Shown here: positions 36,828 through 48,405 of the stretch, piece by piece
Numbering within the stretch: the stretch's first letter is position 1
Layout of the letters: every line of letters begins with the position of its first letter
Assembly: GCA_963576785.1 (NCBI GenBank)
Contig: OY756144.1
Coordinates: 496,001-560,000 of the forward strand
Length of the DNA: 64,000 bases
Direction of reading: 5' to 3'
Source of the DNA: Chlorophyllum brunneum
Lineage: Eukaryota > Basidiomycota > Agaricomycetes > Agaricales > Agaricaceae
Program-made: the position numbers and the translations under genes
Notes under the pieces: model-generated
What the model was told of the DNA's origin: nothing
The model's database searches: none
What the model saw: only the letters and a program-made list of their open reading frames with translations

Positions 36828-39800
36828 ATGTTCTCAAACCTATTAGGACGGAAACCCACGAGCAATGCGGGGAAGGGGCAACGGGACCACAACGAACTTT
36901 CGATCAAAGGTTACGAAGACGTACCCAGCCTTCACAGCCCTCAAAATGACTGCCTAGATCTTGTGTTGCGCGTGAGGAGGCATGAAGTTCTAAAAGCATC
37001 CGTTATCGCCCTGGAAAAGGATGATGCACAGTGTGTGGCTGACTTACTCGATAACGTACGTTGGATTTTATAAACTAGACGTGGTACTCATTCAACCTCT
37101 GTAGATGCTCCATGACAACACCTTACCATTGGAAATAGATGCCTACCGCTCTGTGCTTTCCCTTCTCTACCTCATTACGACAGAAGCCCATGTAATACCG
37201 CGCTCTCATAACCTACCAGCTCTTCGTGGCCATCTCAGCCATGGTGCAGAAACCCCTGAAGACATAGCATCACCGTACGAGAAGGACAAGAATATCCGCA
37301 TCAGAAAGATCTGCGTGTCTGCTCAAGGCGGTATCACTCAACTAACAGTGAGTTCAAACATCGTACGGGCCCAGCAGCGTGTCAAATAAAAACCACGCCA
37401 CAGGCACATACACGGATGCTCATGAAATGGGTCCATCTATCTCATGAAAACATCTTAGCAATCTACGGAGCATTTGTAGACCAGGAGAAGCTTTGTCTTG
37501 TGTCGCCCAGCCTTCCAAGGGGAAATCTTCGCAAATATCTGAAAGAACAAAACATCCCGCGGGTGTTCTGGGTAGGCATCAAGTTCCACTCCTCGGGTTC
37601 AGGCTGACTGTGAATCAGGTTTATGATATCCTAGCTGGACTACGGTACCTGCATCGACAGAACATCGTTCATGGTAATCTCAGCACGGTATCTCTCACGC
37701 GCCACTTTCGCCACAAAAATCAACTTACGGTCAGATACAGGATACCATTCTTGTATCACATAATGAAAAAGCGGTGCTCTCGGATTTTGAAATAGTCACT
37801 ATGGAAAGGGCTGGTGGGGTGAACATAAACCAATCAATGAGCAACGCAGCTCGCTGGAATGCTCCAGAACTCATTGACTGCGACGTCGGTGGAAATATGC
37901 CATTGCCAACGCAGATAACTGATATATGGTCATTTGGCTGTGTATGCTATGAGGTAGGTGTCGTTCCCGTTCATATCAGTGGGGATCGGGTGCTTACCCT
38001 TATTTCAGGTGTTGACAGGAAGACTACCTTTCGAAGCGTACGAAGAGGAAATTCGTGTGATGCGGGCTCTCATAATCGACAAGGAGGCTCCAGGTCTGCC
38101 TGTTGCTAAGGACGCTAATGGTAATAAAATCGATAAACATATATGGAGCATGATGAAAATGTGTTGGGATCACAAGCCTTCTGCTCGGCCCAGCTGCGAG
38201 GATCTTTATTCTAAACACTTTTCTCCCGAGTATCGTCGACCTAAGATCCAACACGGACGTCATGTTTGGCAAAACCAAGACCCCTTTTGGGATCAAATCA
38301 AGCAATCAAGCCCTCCGGTTGATTCTACACGGGCTCAAAATATTTTGCGCCAGTTACTTGGCGGTTCCACGGACACAACTGTCAGTGCGGATGAGTGTTG
38401 GAGGCTGCTATCCACAATTGAAGACGAAGGATGGAATGTGTTCATGTTACGGCTGGAGAAAGACGATGCTCAGTACCTGGCAAACAGTCTAGACCAGGTC
38501 CGTTTTCGACTTTCACAAAACTCAAATGTGAAGACCCTGATTCCAACGCCACGTTTAGATGCTTCACGATCTAACCTCTCTCAAGTCTAGTGACAGGGCC
38601 CTCATCATCTCTCGCCTCTCCGCTCTCTTGAAAATGACAGGTGTTGTTCCACTCTACCACAGACTGACAGAAGTGCAACTTGAACTTCCAAACGGACCGT
38701 ATCAAGGAGGACGCTTTTCGGACATTTACCTCGTGGCGTTCCGCAGCCAGGTCCTGAGCGTTAAGGTGGTTCGCACATTTGTCAAGGAAGATAATACAGC
38801 ATTAATGAGAGTAAGTCCCAATCCTACGTGATGTGCAGATTACTCAATCGCAAATGTAGGTACACTTGAAGGACCTTACGATCTGGATCCATCTTTCTCA
38901 TCCGAATATTCTCCCACTCTATGGTGTATTCCTTTACGGTAAACCAGAGAAGTTTTGTCTCGTCTATCCATGGATGGCCAAAGGAAATCTCCACACTTTT
39001 CTACAAACAAACCCCGGCAAACCTCGGTCACCTCTGGTGAGCGATCAACGGCAGTTTTCACCGTTGACGGATGCTCTAACAGCACCGTAGGTCTCTGACA
39101 TCCTATCCGGGTTACAATATTTGCATGACCAGGATATTGTTCACGGAGATCTCAAATCGGTGTGTTGAATGCCTAATTGATACCCCAGCCATAGTGTGAT
39201 GTTTTGAATTTTCAGAATAATATTCTCATTTCAAATGAAGGGCGTGCGTTGGTCGCAGATTTTGGAATGTGTAACATTGCGAGGACTAGTTGGGCGGGCT
39301 CGGATCGGATGAGTGTTACTACAGTGCGGTACGCCGCACCAGAGCTCTTCGAATCCGACAACGACGTGCTGCCAACACTCAAAAGTGATGTCTGGTCCTT
39401 CGGCTGTGTGTCTTATTGAGGTTAGGATATCCTCCTCTCAACCGCAACCACTGTTAAACTAGCTGTGTAACCCAGGCCTACACATCCAAGGTCCCCTTCT
39501 CTAATTACCAGCAGGATTACAAAGTTATTTTTGCCATATCAAAGGGAGAGATTCCGGGGAGGTGGGCTGTAAACGACGGTATCCCACAAAAGATGTGGGA
39601 TATGATGAACGAATGTTGGGATCAAAGACCTGGTGCCCGGCCAATCTGTGGACAGATTCGATCCGCCTATTTTCATATGGAAGAGGATATATCTGCAGCA
39701 AAGCCACAGGGACCTGCAGGCCGTGATGTCTTCTGGAAAACAGCGAAGGCAGAACCAAGCTTCCGGGTCGACTATGGTCGCACTCTTCATATCTTGCGCC

Positions 39801-39862
39801 GGTTAGGAATGATTTCACAGTGTACTGATCATGGTTCACCGATTGCTCCCAGATATTCTTGA
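36828..39862 (+). CDS. Tandem protein kinase (pseudokinase + TKL-like kinase) with a premature stop in the second kinase
   Basis: Two repeats of a helical module (LEKDDAQ-x-(V/L)A) plus a kinase domain in one frame chain. Unit 1 (to about 38500): no glycine loop or VAIK lysine was found. It has HLSHENILAIYGAF, HGNLSTDTILV instead of HRDLK-x2-N, LSDFE instead of DFG, NAPEL, DIWSFGCVCYEVLTGRLPFE and CWDHKPSARPSC, so it is a predicted pseudokinase. Unit 2 keeps LSVKVVR (Lys), HGDLKSNNILI, ADFGMC, YAAPELFES, SDVWSFGCVSY and CWDQRPGARPIC, so it is a predicted active tyrosine-kinase-like domain. Introns join both units through MLHD at 38559. At 39417-39419 a TGA interrupts GCVSY, where unit 1 has CYEV. 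An extra T or an alternative donor (GTGTCT, about 39407) could explain it. Frame resumes in AYTSKVPFSNYQ and runs to 39862. Treating it as two genes is an alternative. Confidence 0.72.
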
Positions 39863-40159
39863 AGAGCTGGAGTGGGGTTTGATTGCGTTCACTATTATTC
39901 ATCAAGGCATGTAGAAGTAAGATATATATATAACACTCTATTTTCCAGACCCACATGGACAACAGCGTCAAAGTCAACATACATCCTGAAGGTGCTAACT
40001 GACAAATTGATAGGGAGTCGAAGCGAACCACACGAAGTTCAGTATCCACTTTTCTTATCCCGGTGCGTCCAAGGAGTAGGATCGCACTCCTGGAGATGCT
40101 TTTGAGGTCATTTTAACAGTACTATGAGCCGCATTCGCACGCCTTACTTTTGAATACTG
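39863..40159. other. Intergenic, 3' of the tandem kinase gene
   Basis: AT-rich 3' flank ending at the target duplication of the first solo LTR (40160-40163). Nothing else was seen. Confidence 0.4.
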
Positions 40160-40163
40160 ATAT

Positions 40164-40917
40164 TGTGGAGAGCGACGTTTGGCTACTGCTGAACTCTCAC
40201 GTCGTCTCCAAGGGAGTCTTTTCGGATCAAAAATCTCGGAGCGCCCATCACTGGGTCGGGGCATCATCATAAACATCCCAAAGTCAAGTCTTCTGTCCCT
40301 CTTCCCCGTTTCTATGCCTCCTCCATTTCTATTTCATAACTGTAAGCTATCCCCTTTAAGTCCAATTGTAGGTCTACACCGTAGATGATCATCTGGAGAA
40401 AGTCCCAAATAAATAATGTATTCTGCCTAACCTCTTCCTATCTTCTCTCTTCTCCGTCCTACCTTTATAGTATAAAAACATTATCAATCCATTTGTACCT
40501 GGTCCCCTATTGTTCTACACCTTGTCCATAGATGATTACCTTCATTTTTCTTCCCATTTTTCGGTCTAATTACTTCATTAAAATGTACCTTGGCATATTT
40601 CTTTCACACTTCTAAAACTGGGCCATATTCATGTATGTATATAAGTAGTATGTCTTCGATAGGGGAAGGCAGTGAAATACGAATGAGTATCTAAATCCCC
40701 TCAGATTCTCAAAGCCACTTCGTCTCTTATCTATCTCAACTTCATTAATTACCCAAACTTGATCACCGTTTTTCTCGACCATTTCCTGGTCAATTCCTCT
40801 CAAATCTTCGACGCTCTGTACCGCTAATCGACCCCTTTTGGTTGGAAGCAAAGCGGTTGTTGGATTCGGCCGCGCTCATTAAAGCGTTCGCTCTCCAGCC
40901 CATACCCTCGTTCTACA
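40164..40917. mobile_element. Solo LTR 1 of an LTR retrotransposon
   Basis: 754-bp unit starting TGTGGAGAGCG and ending TTCTACA (TG...CA ends). It is flanked by a perfect 4-bp duplication ATAT (40160-40163 and 40918-40921). It is a close copy, in the same orientation, of 42470-43224. A TATA-like TATAAAAAC lies about 300 bp in. No gag/pol coding flanks it. Confidence 0.85.
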
Positions 40918-40921
40918 ATAT

Positions 40922-41473
40922 TCTCATCAACGTGGGGGAATTGTGGATTTGGAGCGTTGGGCTGCTTATACAAAGCACCGGCTGTGGCAGCAGCAAAATG
41001 TCACCTCGCTACACAAACCCAGGACACGGGGCGCATGTTTGAGGCTAACTTGACAGTGTGGGAGTTGTGTACAAGTTCTGGAGGGAGGTGATCGAGAGTT
41101 AGAGAGTTAGAGAGAGAGAGAGAGAGAGAAAGAAGGCCTTATAGGGATTTTCTGAGTACAAAATAGAACGTGATTTATGGACTAGGGGTTTATATACAGA
41201 GGACCTCTGGCGGTCACGAGAGGAAGAAGTCCAAGCATCGAGTGGCACGAACCGCAGACAGTGTCTAAAAGGTCATGAATTGTTCGTAAGCAGTCGTGAA
41301 AGCGGCGTGAGCACGGTAAACGCATGGCCGGATAAGAAAAACATCGTCGATGCATGATCTAATCCAGTGCACGTTGATGTATAACTTACTATCACTCAGA
41401 CGCAGTGAACGTATTCTGCGCAGATTTAATTCCTATGGAAGGCATTACAGACACCTTATAAATCAAGTCGCTT
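40922..41473. other. Intergenic 3' of GST 1, with a GA-rich microsatellite
   Basis: A (GAGAGTTA)n to (AG)n tract occupies about 41094-41134. No gene was recognised. Confidence 0.5.
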
Positions 41474-42278
41474 CTAGTTCTCTGTGCTAGCATACTTCTC
41501 CAAATCATTCATCAATTTCACCCAACGGCCATCATTCCACGCCGAAACACTTTTCCAATCCTCACTGTCCTCTCCAGCAACAATCCTAATCGCTTGGAGC
41601 ATACTAGCAACAGTAAAGTCGGCAAATGAAGGTACATCCCCTATGAAATACGGCCCAGCATTTTTGCTGTACCACCCATCCAACGACCCATGAAATTCCT
41701 TGACATGATTCCAAGCCTTCTTTCGCTCTTCACCTACAGGACCAATCTGATCAAAGGGCTTTCCAAAGAACCTCTTGCGAGTACGACGGTAATGTTCCTG
41801 GGCGCCTGGGTTCAGGACTCCGGGAATTTGAGCTACAATGAGTGGTGCTATAGGAGGCAATAACTGGTTGAAGTGGTCGTAAAAGGCGGCTTGCAAGGCT
41901 TCACTTCCTGCCGGAAACGCTCTGGGCGTGTCTGGATACTGTTTGTCAAGGTACTCAGCGATCTTGAACGAATCTGGGATAGCAACCCCAGTCGCGTCGT
42001 CAACGATGGAAGGTGACGTATAGAGGGGGGTTCCGTCTAGCATATTCTTGATGGGTGGGATACCTGCCTCCTTGAACACACCTTCGATATCCGCGAACTC
42101 GAGATAGACGGTTTTGTATGGGAGTTTCTTCAAATTCAGTACATATCTAATGACCATCGTCAGGTTAACGTTTCGTATTCCGTTGCGTGTGGGAGTTGGA
42201 CACTTACCGAGCTTTCCACGGGTTCGGGGACCAAGTTTTAATCGGCGGTTTCGCAGCAAGATCATACAAAGTGATCAT
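41474..42278 (-). CDS. UstS/etherase-like glutathione S-transferase, GST 1
   Basis: Two-exon GST of the fungal UstS/etherase-related class, cytosolic by family. Exon 1 (start 42278) encodes MITLYDLAAKPPIKTWSPNPWKAR. After an intron of about 60 nt, exon 2 continues YVLNLKKLPYKTVYLEFADIE, the thioredoxin-fold N-domain. Then IPDSFKIAEYLDKQYPDTPRAF supplies the glutathione-contacting D/E-S region. The all-helical C-domain contains YFIGDVPSFADFTVASMLQ, and the protein ends KYASTEN. Length is about 247 residues, normal for the class. The Ser in WSPNPW is the likely glutathione-activating residue (inference from serine-type GSTs). It is closest to GST 2 at 44020. It sits between two solo LTRs. A TATATA lies at 42345-42350, about 70 bp upstream. 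Confidence 0.85.
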
Positions 42279-42465
42279 GTTGAGGTATAAAGTAAACTTT
42301 CTGGACTATGATAACAAGGGAACGGCGCCCAAAAACAGGCCTGCTATATACACGGTGCACTCATTTATTCTAGTCCAACCTTCCTAAGCACGGGTTCACG
42401 TGTTCTCCATTCTGTTAGAACATCATGCATCAAACCATGGAGTACCCTCGTGTGTTTATCAGGCT
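42279..42465. promoter_or_regulatory. GST 1 promoter, cut off by solo LTR 2
   Basis: Only about 190 bp separate the GST 1 start codon from LTR 2. The interval holds a TATATA motif at 42345-42350, read as the minus-strand TATA box. Confidence 0.4.
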
Positions 42466-42469
42466 ATAC

Positions 42470-43224
42470 TGTGGAGAGCGACGTTTGGCTACCGCAGAAC
42501 TCTCACGTCGTCTCCAAAGAGTCTTTTTGGATCAAAAATCTCGGAGTGTCTATCACTGGGTCGGGGCATCATCATAAACACCCCAAAGTCAAGCCTTCTG
42601 TCCCTCTTCCCTGTTTCTATGCCTCCTCCATTTCTATTTCATAACTGTAAGCTATCCCCTTTAAGTCCAATTGTAGGTCTACACTGTAGATGATCATCTG
42701 GAGAAAGTCTCAAATAAATAATGTATTCTGCCTAACCTCTTCCTACCTTCTCTCTTCTCCATCCTACCTTTATAGTATAAAAACATTATCAATCCATTTG
42801 TACCTGGTCCCCTATTGTTCTACACCTTGTCCATAGATGATTACCTTCTTTTTTCTTCTTTTTTTTTGGTCTAATTACTTCATTAAAATGTACCTTGGCA
42901 TATTTCTTTCACACTTCTAAAACTGGGCCATATTCATGTATGTATTTAAGTAGTATGTCTTTGATAGGGGAAGGAGTGAAAAAATACAAACAACTATCTA
43001 CATCCCCTCAAAGTCCCTAAGCCATTTCATCTCTTATCTACCTCAACTTCTTTAATTACTCAAACTTAATCATCGTTTTTCTCGACCGTTTCTTGGTCAA
43101 TCTCCCTCAAATCTTCGACGCTCCGTACCGCTAGTCGACCCCTTTCAGTTGGAAGCAAAGCGGTTGTTGGATTCGGCCGCACTCATTAACGCGTTTGCTT
43201 ACCAGCCCTTACCCTCATTCTACA
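42470..43224. mobile_element. Solo LTR 2 of the same retrotransposon family
   Basis: 755-bp unit starting TGTGGAGAGCG and ending TTCTACA, flanked by a perfect 4-bp duplication ATAC (42466-42469 and 43225-43228). It is in the same orientation as LTR 1 and highly similar over its whole length. Its target duplication differs from LTR 1's, so the two are independent insertions rather than the ends of one element. Confidence 0.85.
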
Positions 43225-43228
43225 ATAC

Positions 43229-44019
43229 CGTCATAATGACTCGTTACCCGGCAAAACCAACATTGATTCCATCCTAACCACTTATACCAGCTGCAAGCAA
43301 CACCGTATAATCAACATTGACAGCAATATCATAATCCGCTGATTCAACAGCAGCGCGCAGATTCCCTGAGATTCGAACCTTGGCTGAGAACGCGGCACCT
43401 GTGCTGATGCACAATAACTGCGCCAAGCATCCGGTTTCCATGATCGCACCCATCCATGCGGACAAAAATGGCGCATCTTGGGATAGGGTGACACTTAAGG
43501 GAACGTAATCTATCATTTTGTATCATATCGTCTCGTAGTTAATGCTTAGGCAAACCGTGCAAAGTCTTTGGGAGTGGTGGATCGGAATCTCAAAGAGGGA
43601 GAGATTTTGATATTGGCCAGGGTGTGAGCCTGAGGAGAGGACGTAGACGGGTTGCCTCAAGGAACGTCTCTTCGAGGGTCACTGCGCGGTTTGTTGGCTT
43701 GGTATGATTTTCTTGACTGTGTGGTGTGACACTAAGGGAAGAGGGTTGAGGTGGGTGGGTGAAATAAAGGAATGTCGTCTAGGGGATTTCTGTCGAGTCG
43801 AACGCGAATGAGGTGGACGAGGGAGCCTACATAGTCTCGCTGGGAGTTCCTTATTCTAATCTCGTGACTTGTCACGTTTCCCAAGAAAGCGTACCTGCCT
43901 TTCGGCAGGTCCATTACGCCTTCCCGGGCGGGCTCGTTTTAAGTAATACTATATACATTCATTTCAAAAATAAACAATATTCGTCAGGCATTTTAATAAG
44001 TCAAATCGCTGGGTTTGAA
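43229..44019. other. Intergenic between solo LTR 2 and GST 2
   Basis: A minus-strand open frame at 43274-43516 (80 codons) lies right beside the LTR. It has no recognised domain and could be a fragment of a gene cut by the insertion. No other feature was seen. Confidence 0.4.
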
Positions 44020-44824
44020 CTAGTTCTCTGTACCGGCATACTTCTCCACATCTTTCAACAATTTCACCCAGCGGCCATCATTCCACGCCGAAATTCTCTT
44101 CCAATCCTCGCTCTCCTCTCCAGTGATGATCCTAATCGCTTGGAGCATACCGGCAATTGTAAAGTCTGCAAACGAGGGCACATCCCCCATGAAATACGGC
44201 CCAGCACTCTTGCTGTACCACCCATCCAATGACTCATATAACTCCTTGGCCTTGTCCCAAGCCTTCTCTCGCTCCTCTCCGATAGGAGCAATCTGATCAA
44301 AGGGCTTGCTAAAAAACCCCTCACGAGTACGACGATAATATTCGCGGGCGTCTGGGTTCAAGACTTTAGGAACTTGACACACAATGAGCGGTCCTATCAA
44401 AGCCAACGACTGGTTCAAGTTGTCATAGAAGGCGGCTTGTAATGCTTCGCTTCCTACTGGAAAGGCTTTGGGTGTGTCGGGATACTGTTTGTCAAGGTAC
44501 TCGGCGATCTTGAATGAATCTGGGATAGCAACCCCAGTCGCGCCGTCAATGATGGAAGGGGACGTATAGAGGGGAGTTCCGTCTGGCATATTCATGAGGG
44601 GCGGGATACCGGCCTCCTTGGATGCGCGTTCGATATTCGGAAACTCGAGATAGATCGTCTTGTATGGGAGTTTCTTCAAATTCAATACATATCTAATGAC
44701 CATCGTCAGGTTAACGTTTCGTGTTCCATTGCTTGCGGGAGTTGGACACCTACCGAACTTTCCATGGGTTGGGGGACCAAGTTTTAATTGGTGCTTTCGC
44801 GGCGAGATCGTAGAAAGTGATCAT
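44020..44824 (-). CDS. UstS/etherase-like glutathione S-transferase, GST 2
   Basis: Nearest paralogue of GST 1. Exon 1 (start 44824) encodes MITFYDLAAKAPIKTWSPNPWKVR. Exon 2 continues YVLNLKKLPYKTIYLEFPNIE, then DSFKIAEYLDKQYPDTPKAF, helical C-domain GPYFMGDVPSFADFTIAGML, end KYAGTEN. The WSPNPW motif with the candidate catalytic Ser is intact. Intron position matches GST 1, and the length is about 247 residues. A TATATATA lies at 44901-44908, about 77 bp upstream of the start. Near-identical C-domain blocks with GST 1 indicate recent tandem duplication. Expected role is conjugation or ether cleavage of aromatic compounds using glutathione; substrate unknown. Confidence 0.86.
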
Positions 44825-45971
44825 CTTGAAACGTAAAGTAAACTTTCTGGGCTGTGATGACGGAAAGGTGGTTTGCTAATTTCGTTCAAAACAGACTTAG
44901 TATATATACTGCTATGATTTATTTTAGGCCAACACCACAAGGAATCAATGAAAATAGTACACCCCAAGCATACTGCGACCTGAGTGTCCCATGACTCAGA
45001 GCTTAGCCATTGACTGCGTCAAGCGCGGCTTGCTGGCGGCCAACGAGAGTCGATAAGCACGGGTTCCCAAGTCGATCTATTTCTGTGACACAGATCATCT
45101 CAAGACGATTACAAACATACCAGCGGCAAGTAAACTGCTCACTAATCGACAGCGGCTGATATATCATAATTATCTTATTTATGCCACAGAATAATACGCA
45201 ACCATCCGTCGCTTGAGTCATAGAACACAATACTTGCGCTGATAACCTCAACCTTCTGGTTTCCATGTTCGTGTCAATCCAGCTCTGCTTCCGCAGTCTG
45301 CCCCTGAGCGAACGCGTTTCAAGTCATGGGGAGTTGTTCAAATGCCGATAACTCGCGCTATGACAACAACCCAATGCCCTCATCGAACGATCCGACAGTT
45401 GGTACTAATGTTGTGATCTAGGAACGAACCGGCGGAGATAAATGAGGAGCGGTGAGAGTGGGTGCAGTGTGTATGTCCTCCCCAAGCAGCGATGAGTTTC
45501 CCTCCAGAGCTCAGACTGAGACCAAGGAAGTGACAGAATGATCGACGAGGGACGGCAATATGGTTGTGGTCTGTGGGGATATGAGTTGCGTATACGCAGG
45601 GATTGGAGTTGATATTCGTCGTGGATGTGGATGGTTATGGAGGGCTATCATGTAATGTTGACGTGGAGGGCGAGGGCTTGAGATGACTTGGTGAAAGAGC
45701 ATAGTACGCCGTAGGAGCTATCCGAAGGTGTGTCTTAAGAAAGCGGGAGGAGGCGCACAGCTGCACTCTGTCCATGGGAGTGGGAGATACCTCAAAACCG
45801 AGATTCATCAAAACCGAGATTCAATGTCAGGAAGAGGTTTGGCAGTTCAAGCCCTGTTAGTTGTAAATAGATGCGAGAGCAGTTCTGAGAGGGTTAAGTG
45901 GGCCAAAACCAAGTTATCGAATAACAGGTATATGTCCATAAAATACAGAACTAATTACTTTAGGGTACTCA
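44825..45971. other. Intergenic upstream of GST 2; 16-bp perfect tandem repeat
   Basis: TCAAAACCGAGATTCA occurs twice head to tail (45792-45807, 45808-45823). A CTGCTCACTAAT block near 45130 recurs upstream of GST 3. No gene was recognised. Confidence 0.45.
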
Positions 45972-46776
45972 TTAATTTTCTGTACTAGCATATTTATCCA
46001 AGTCCCTTATCAATGTTGCCCACCGCCCATCGCCCCATGTCGAGATATCCTTCCATTCCTTCGAGTCCTCTCCAAACACTACTCTTGTAGCCTGAACCAT
46101 AGCAGCGACGGTGAAATCTGCAAACGAAGGTATCTCTCCCATAAAATAAGGTCCGGAACTCTTGCTATACCATTCACCCAACAAATCAAATGCCTCTTTA
46201 ACTTTGTTCCAAGCCTTTTCCCTCTCCTCTCCTACAAGTCTCAACTGGTCAAGGGTCTTCCCAAATATTATTTGGCGAGTGCGATGGAAGTATTCAGCTG
46301 CGCCGGGATTTAAAACGGAGGCAGCCCGAGGCACGATGATTGGCGAAAAGGCACCAAGGACGGTCTTGTTGAACTGGCTATAAAATGCGGCCTGAAGTGC
46401 TTCGCTACCCGGAGGGAACGCCTTGGGTGAATCGGGGTAGGTTCTGTCAAGATACTCAGCGATCCTGTATGATTCTGAGATGCCAACTCCGGTAGCGTCG
46501 TCGAAGATGGACGGAGAGGTATAAAATGGGTTTCCATCTAGTGTTGTTCTAGAGGGCGGGATGCCAGCCTCTTTCAGCACGTGGGCGAGGTCTTGCATCT
46601 CGACATAAACGGTCTTGTATGGGAGGTTCTTGAAGTTTAACAAATATCTAACGAGAACTTTCGAGTGAGCGAGAGAGTTTGACTATCCCCGAGCTTGACA
46701 AGTACCGTGCTTTCCATGGGTTAGGAGAACTAGTTTTGATCGGCTTTTTTGCAGCGAGATCGTAAAAAGTGATCAT
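45972..46776 (-). CDS. UstS/etherase-like glutathione S-transferase, GST 3
   Basis: Exon 1 (start 46776) encodes MITFYDLAAKKPIKTSSPNPWKAR. Here the usual Trp before Ser-Pro-Asn-Pro is Ser, but the candidate catalytic Ser remains. Exon 2 continues YLLNFKNLPYKTVYVEMQDLAHVLKEAG, ESYRIAEYLDRTYPDSPKAF and, in the C-domain, GPYFMGEIPSFADFTVAAMVQ, ending KYASTEN. The intron is conserved with the other copies and the frame is open throughout, about 247 residues. It groups with GST 6 (shared LAHVLKEAG and GVSESYRIAEYLD-type blocks). The 5-kb gene-poor block begins just upstream. Activity is expected to resemble the family; the substrate is unknown. Confidence 0.85.
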
Positions 46777-47939
46777 GGCGGCGTACAAAGTACACTTGCT
46801 GGGTTGCAGTCGCGAAAGGGTGGTGTGGGTTACTCTTCATCGATCAATCACATCCAATATAGTATATTTCTTCCGCCGTAGTTTCCCTTGAGAACTTCGT
46901 ACAGTCATGGTTCCAAGACTACCACGATCTCATGACTCAGACTTTCTTCGAATGATATGGACTCAATTTGCCATCAATCGTACACGCAACCTTGGACTAA
47001 ATGTCTCATGGATCATAGTTTCTGCCGCCATGACTCGAAGAACGGCAACTATTTTTGTGCTCCACTTTCTGTCCCCATTGCGTACGTCCGTAGTATACAG
47101 TTTCGCTGCGTCGCAGGCACCGGGTAAGCTGCTCACTAATCCCATGGCAAATCGTGAGGGTCAAACTGATGTATCCTCCCCTGTTTACTTGAGACGTAGC
47201 GCTGGATGACCGATCTTCTGTCTCGCCGGCAGCCTACCCAGCGTCGCCTATTTCGTGTCCATTGTTACATCCTGTAACCATATCCCGAACGAGTGTGGGT
47301 TATGGAATCCTGGCCGGTGCGGAGGATACTACATTCGGCTTCCGACCTGGGGCGGGTTGGTCCGAGCTTCCGAAAAGCCCAGTTGTAACACCAGTCATGT
47401 TGCATCATCTGTCACGGCTTAATTCCCTAGAGGTTCTGAACTCCGGGATATGAACACCTTTTCTCGTGAGAGTCGAACTAGCACTGGTGGTAGGATGAGA
47501 GGGACTAACCCAAGATAACAGGTATTTCGAGGGGATGAGAGGGGTTAGATGCAAATGACAGTGGATGGGTGTATTCGATGGATTGCGGACTCGCTGTGAG
47601 AGCTGACGACATTCCCGTTCATTGTCATGGCCAACTTTTACCCCGGGCCCGCGTATACCGGTGCATCACGCTGCGGCGGTAGTGGTTGCAGCTAGACGTG
47701 GCCGACTTCATGTCGATCATCAAAACCGATGCAGAGTTATCGAGGGCTTGGGTAACTTCACCTGAGTGGCTGGTCCAGGGGTACTGTTCGCTTAACCCGC
47801 ACTTCGAAATACGCTCGGGTCCCAGAAGGTCCCCATGCTGCTGTGACAGATGACAATAAGTGGTGATGAGGACAGGTGGTTGAATTTACGTCTGGGTTCT
47901 AATTGAATGTCCGGCTTCTGAATCTTATAACGACGCTCA

Positions 47940-48405
47940 CTGATAATGCAGATCGCCTCGCCAGGCTGTGACACAAGCCTGACGTCAGAGCAGTTATCAA
48001 ACCCAATATTCAAGCAAGAGTCTGAATTTGCTTCCGACCCCTCAGTACACGGCACGACACCTCGACGTTCCCTACAGCTTGCCCTCCCTCCCTCCCACCT
48101 TTCGCGAGACCGACACCGTGATCCATGACGCTCACAACGCGTTGGACGCAACTACGTTCGCCTAACAAGTTCACCATCAGCGTCAACAGCACTATCACCC
48201 ACGCAGTTATGATAAGCGCTGGATAATGGGCAAAAATTCTTCAAATCATCGTCTTGGGTGTTCTCCTGTCCCTCGGAACCACCGGGATAGGAAAAGGAGA
48301 TCTGGTATTTATTTCCTGTCACCCAATCCGCTTGCACCTCCATGACGTATGTTGAGTTTGACGCCGGTCTCCTTAGCGATCAAACGTGAAAATTACTAGA
48401 CCCCA
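47940..48405. repeat. Diverged direct repeat, copy 1
   Basis: It shares ordered blocks with 51025-51410: CGCCAGGCT...ACAAGCC, ACACCTCGACG, TGATAAGCGC, GTGTTC-CCTGTC, TTTATTTCCT-TCAC and GACGTATGTTGA. Protein-like reading in either copy is broken by stops, which suggests two relics of one duplicated gene or element. Confidence 0.5.

Noticed and set aside
40164..43224. A complete LTR retrotransposon with GST 1 as cargo
   Set aside because: Outer target duplications do not match (ATAT left of LTR 1, ATAC right of LTR 2). Each LTR has its own perfect duplication, and no gag/pol lies between.
43360..43385. Minus-strand tRNA T-arm (GGTTCGAATCT)
   Set aside because: The stem bases do not pair and no cloverleaf is possible. 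It lies within an open frame.
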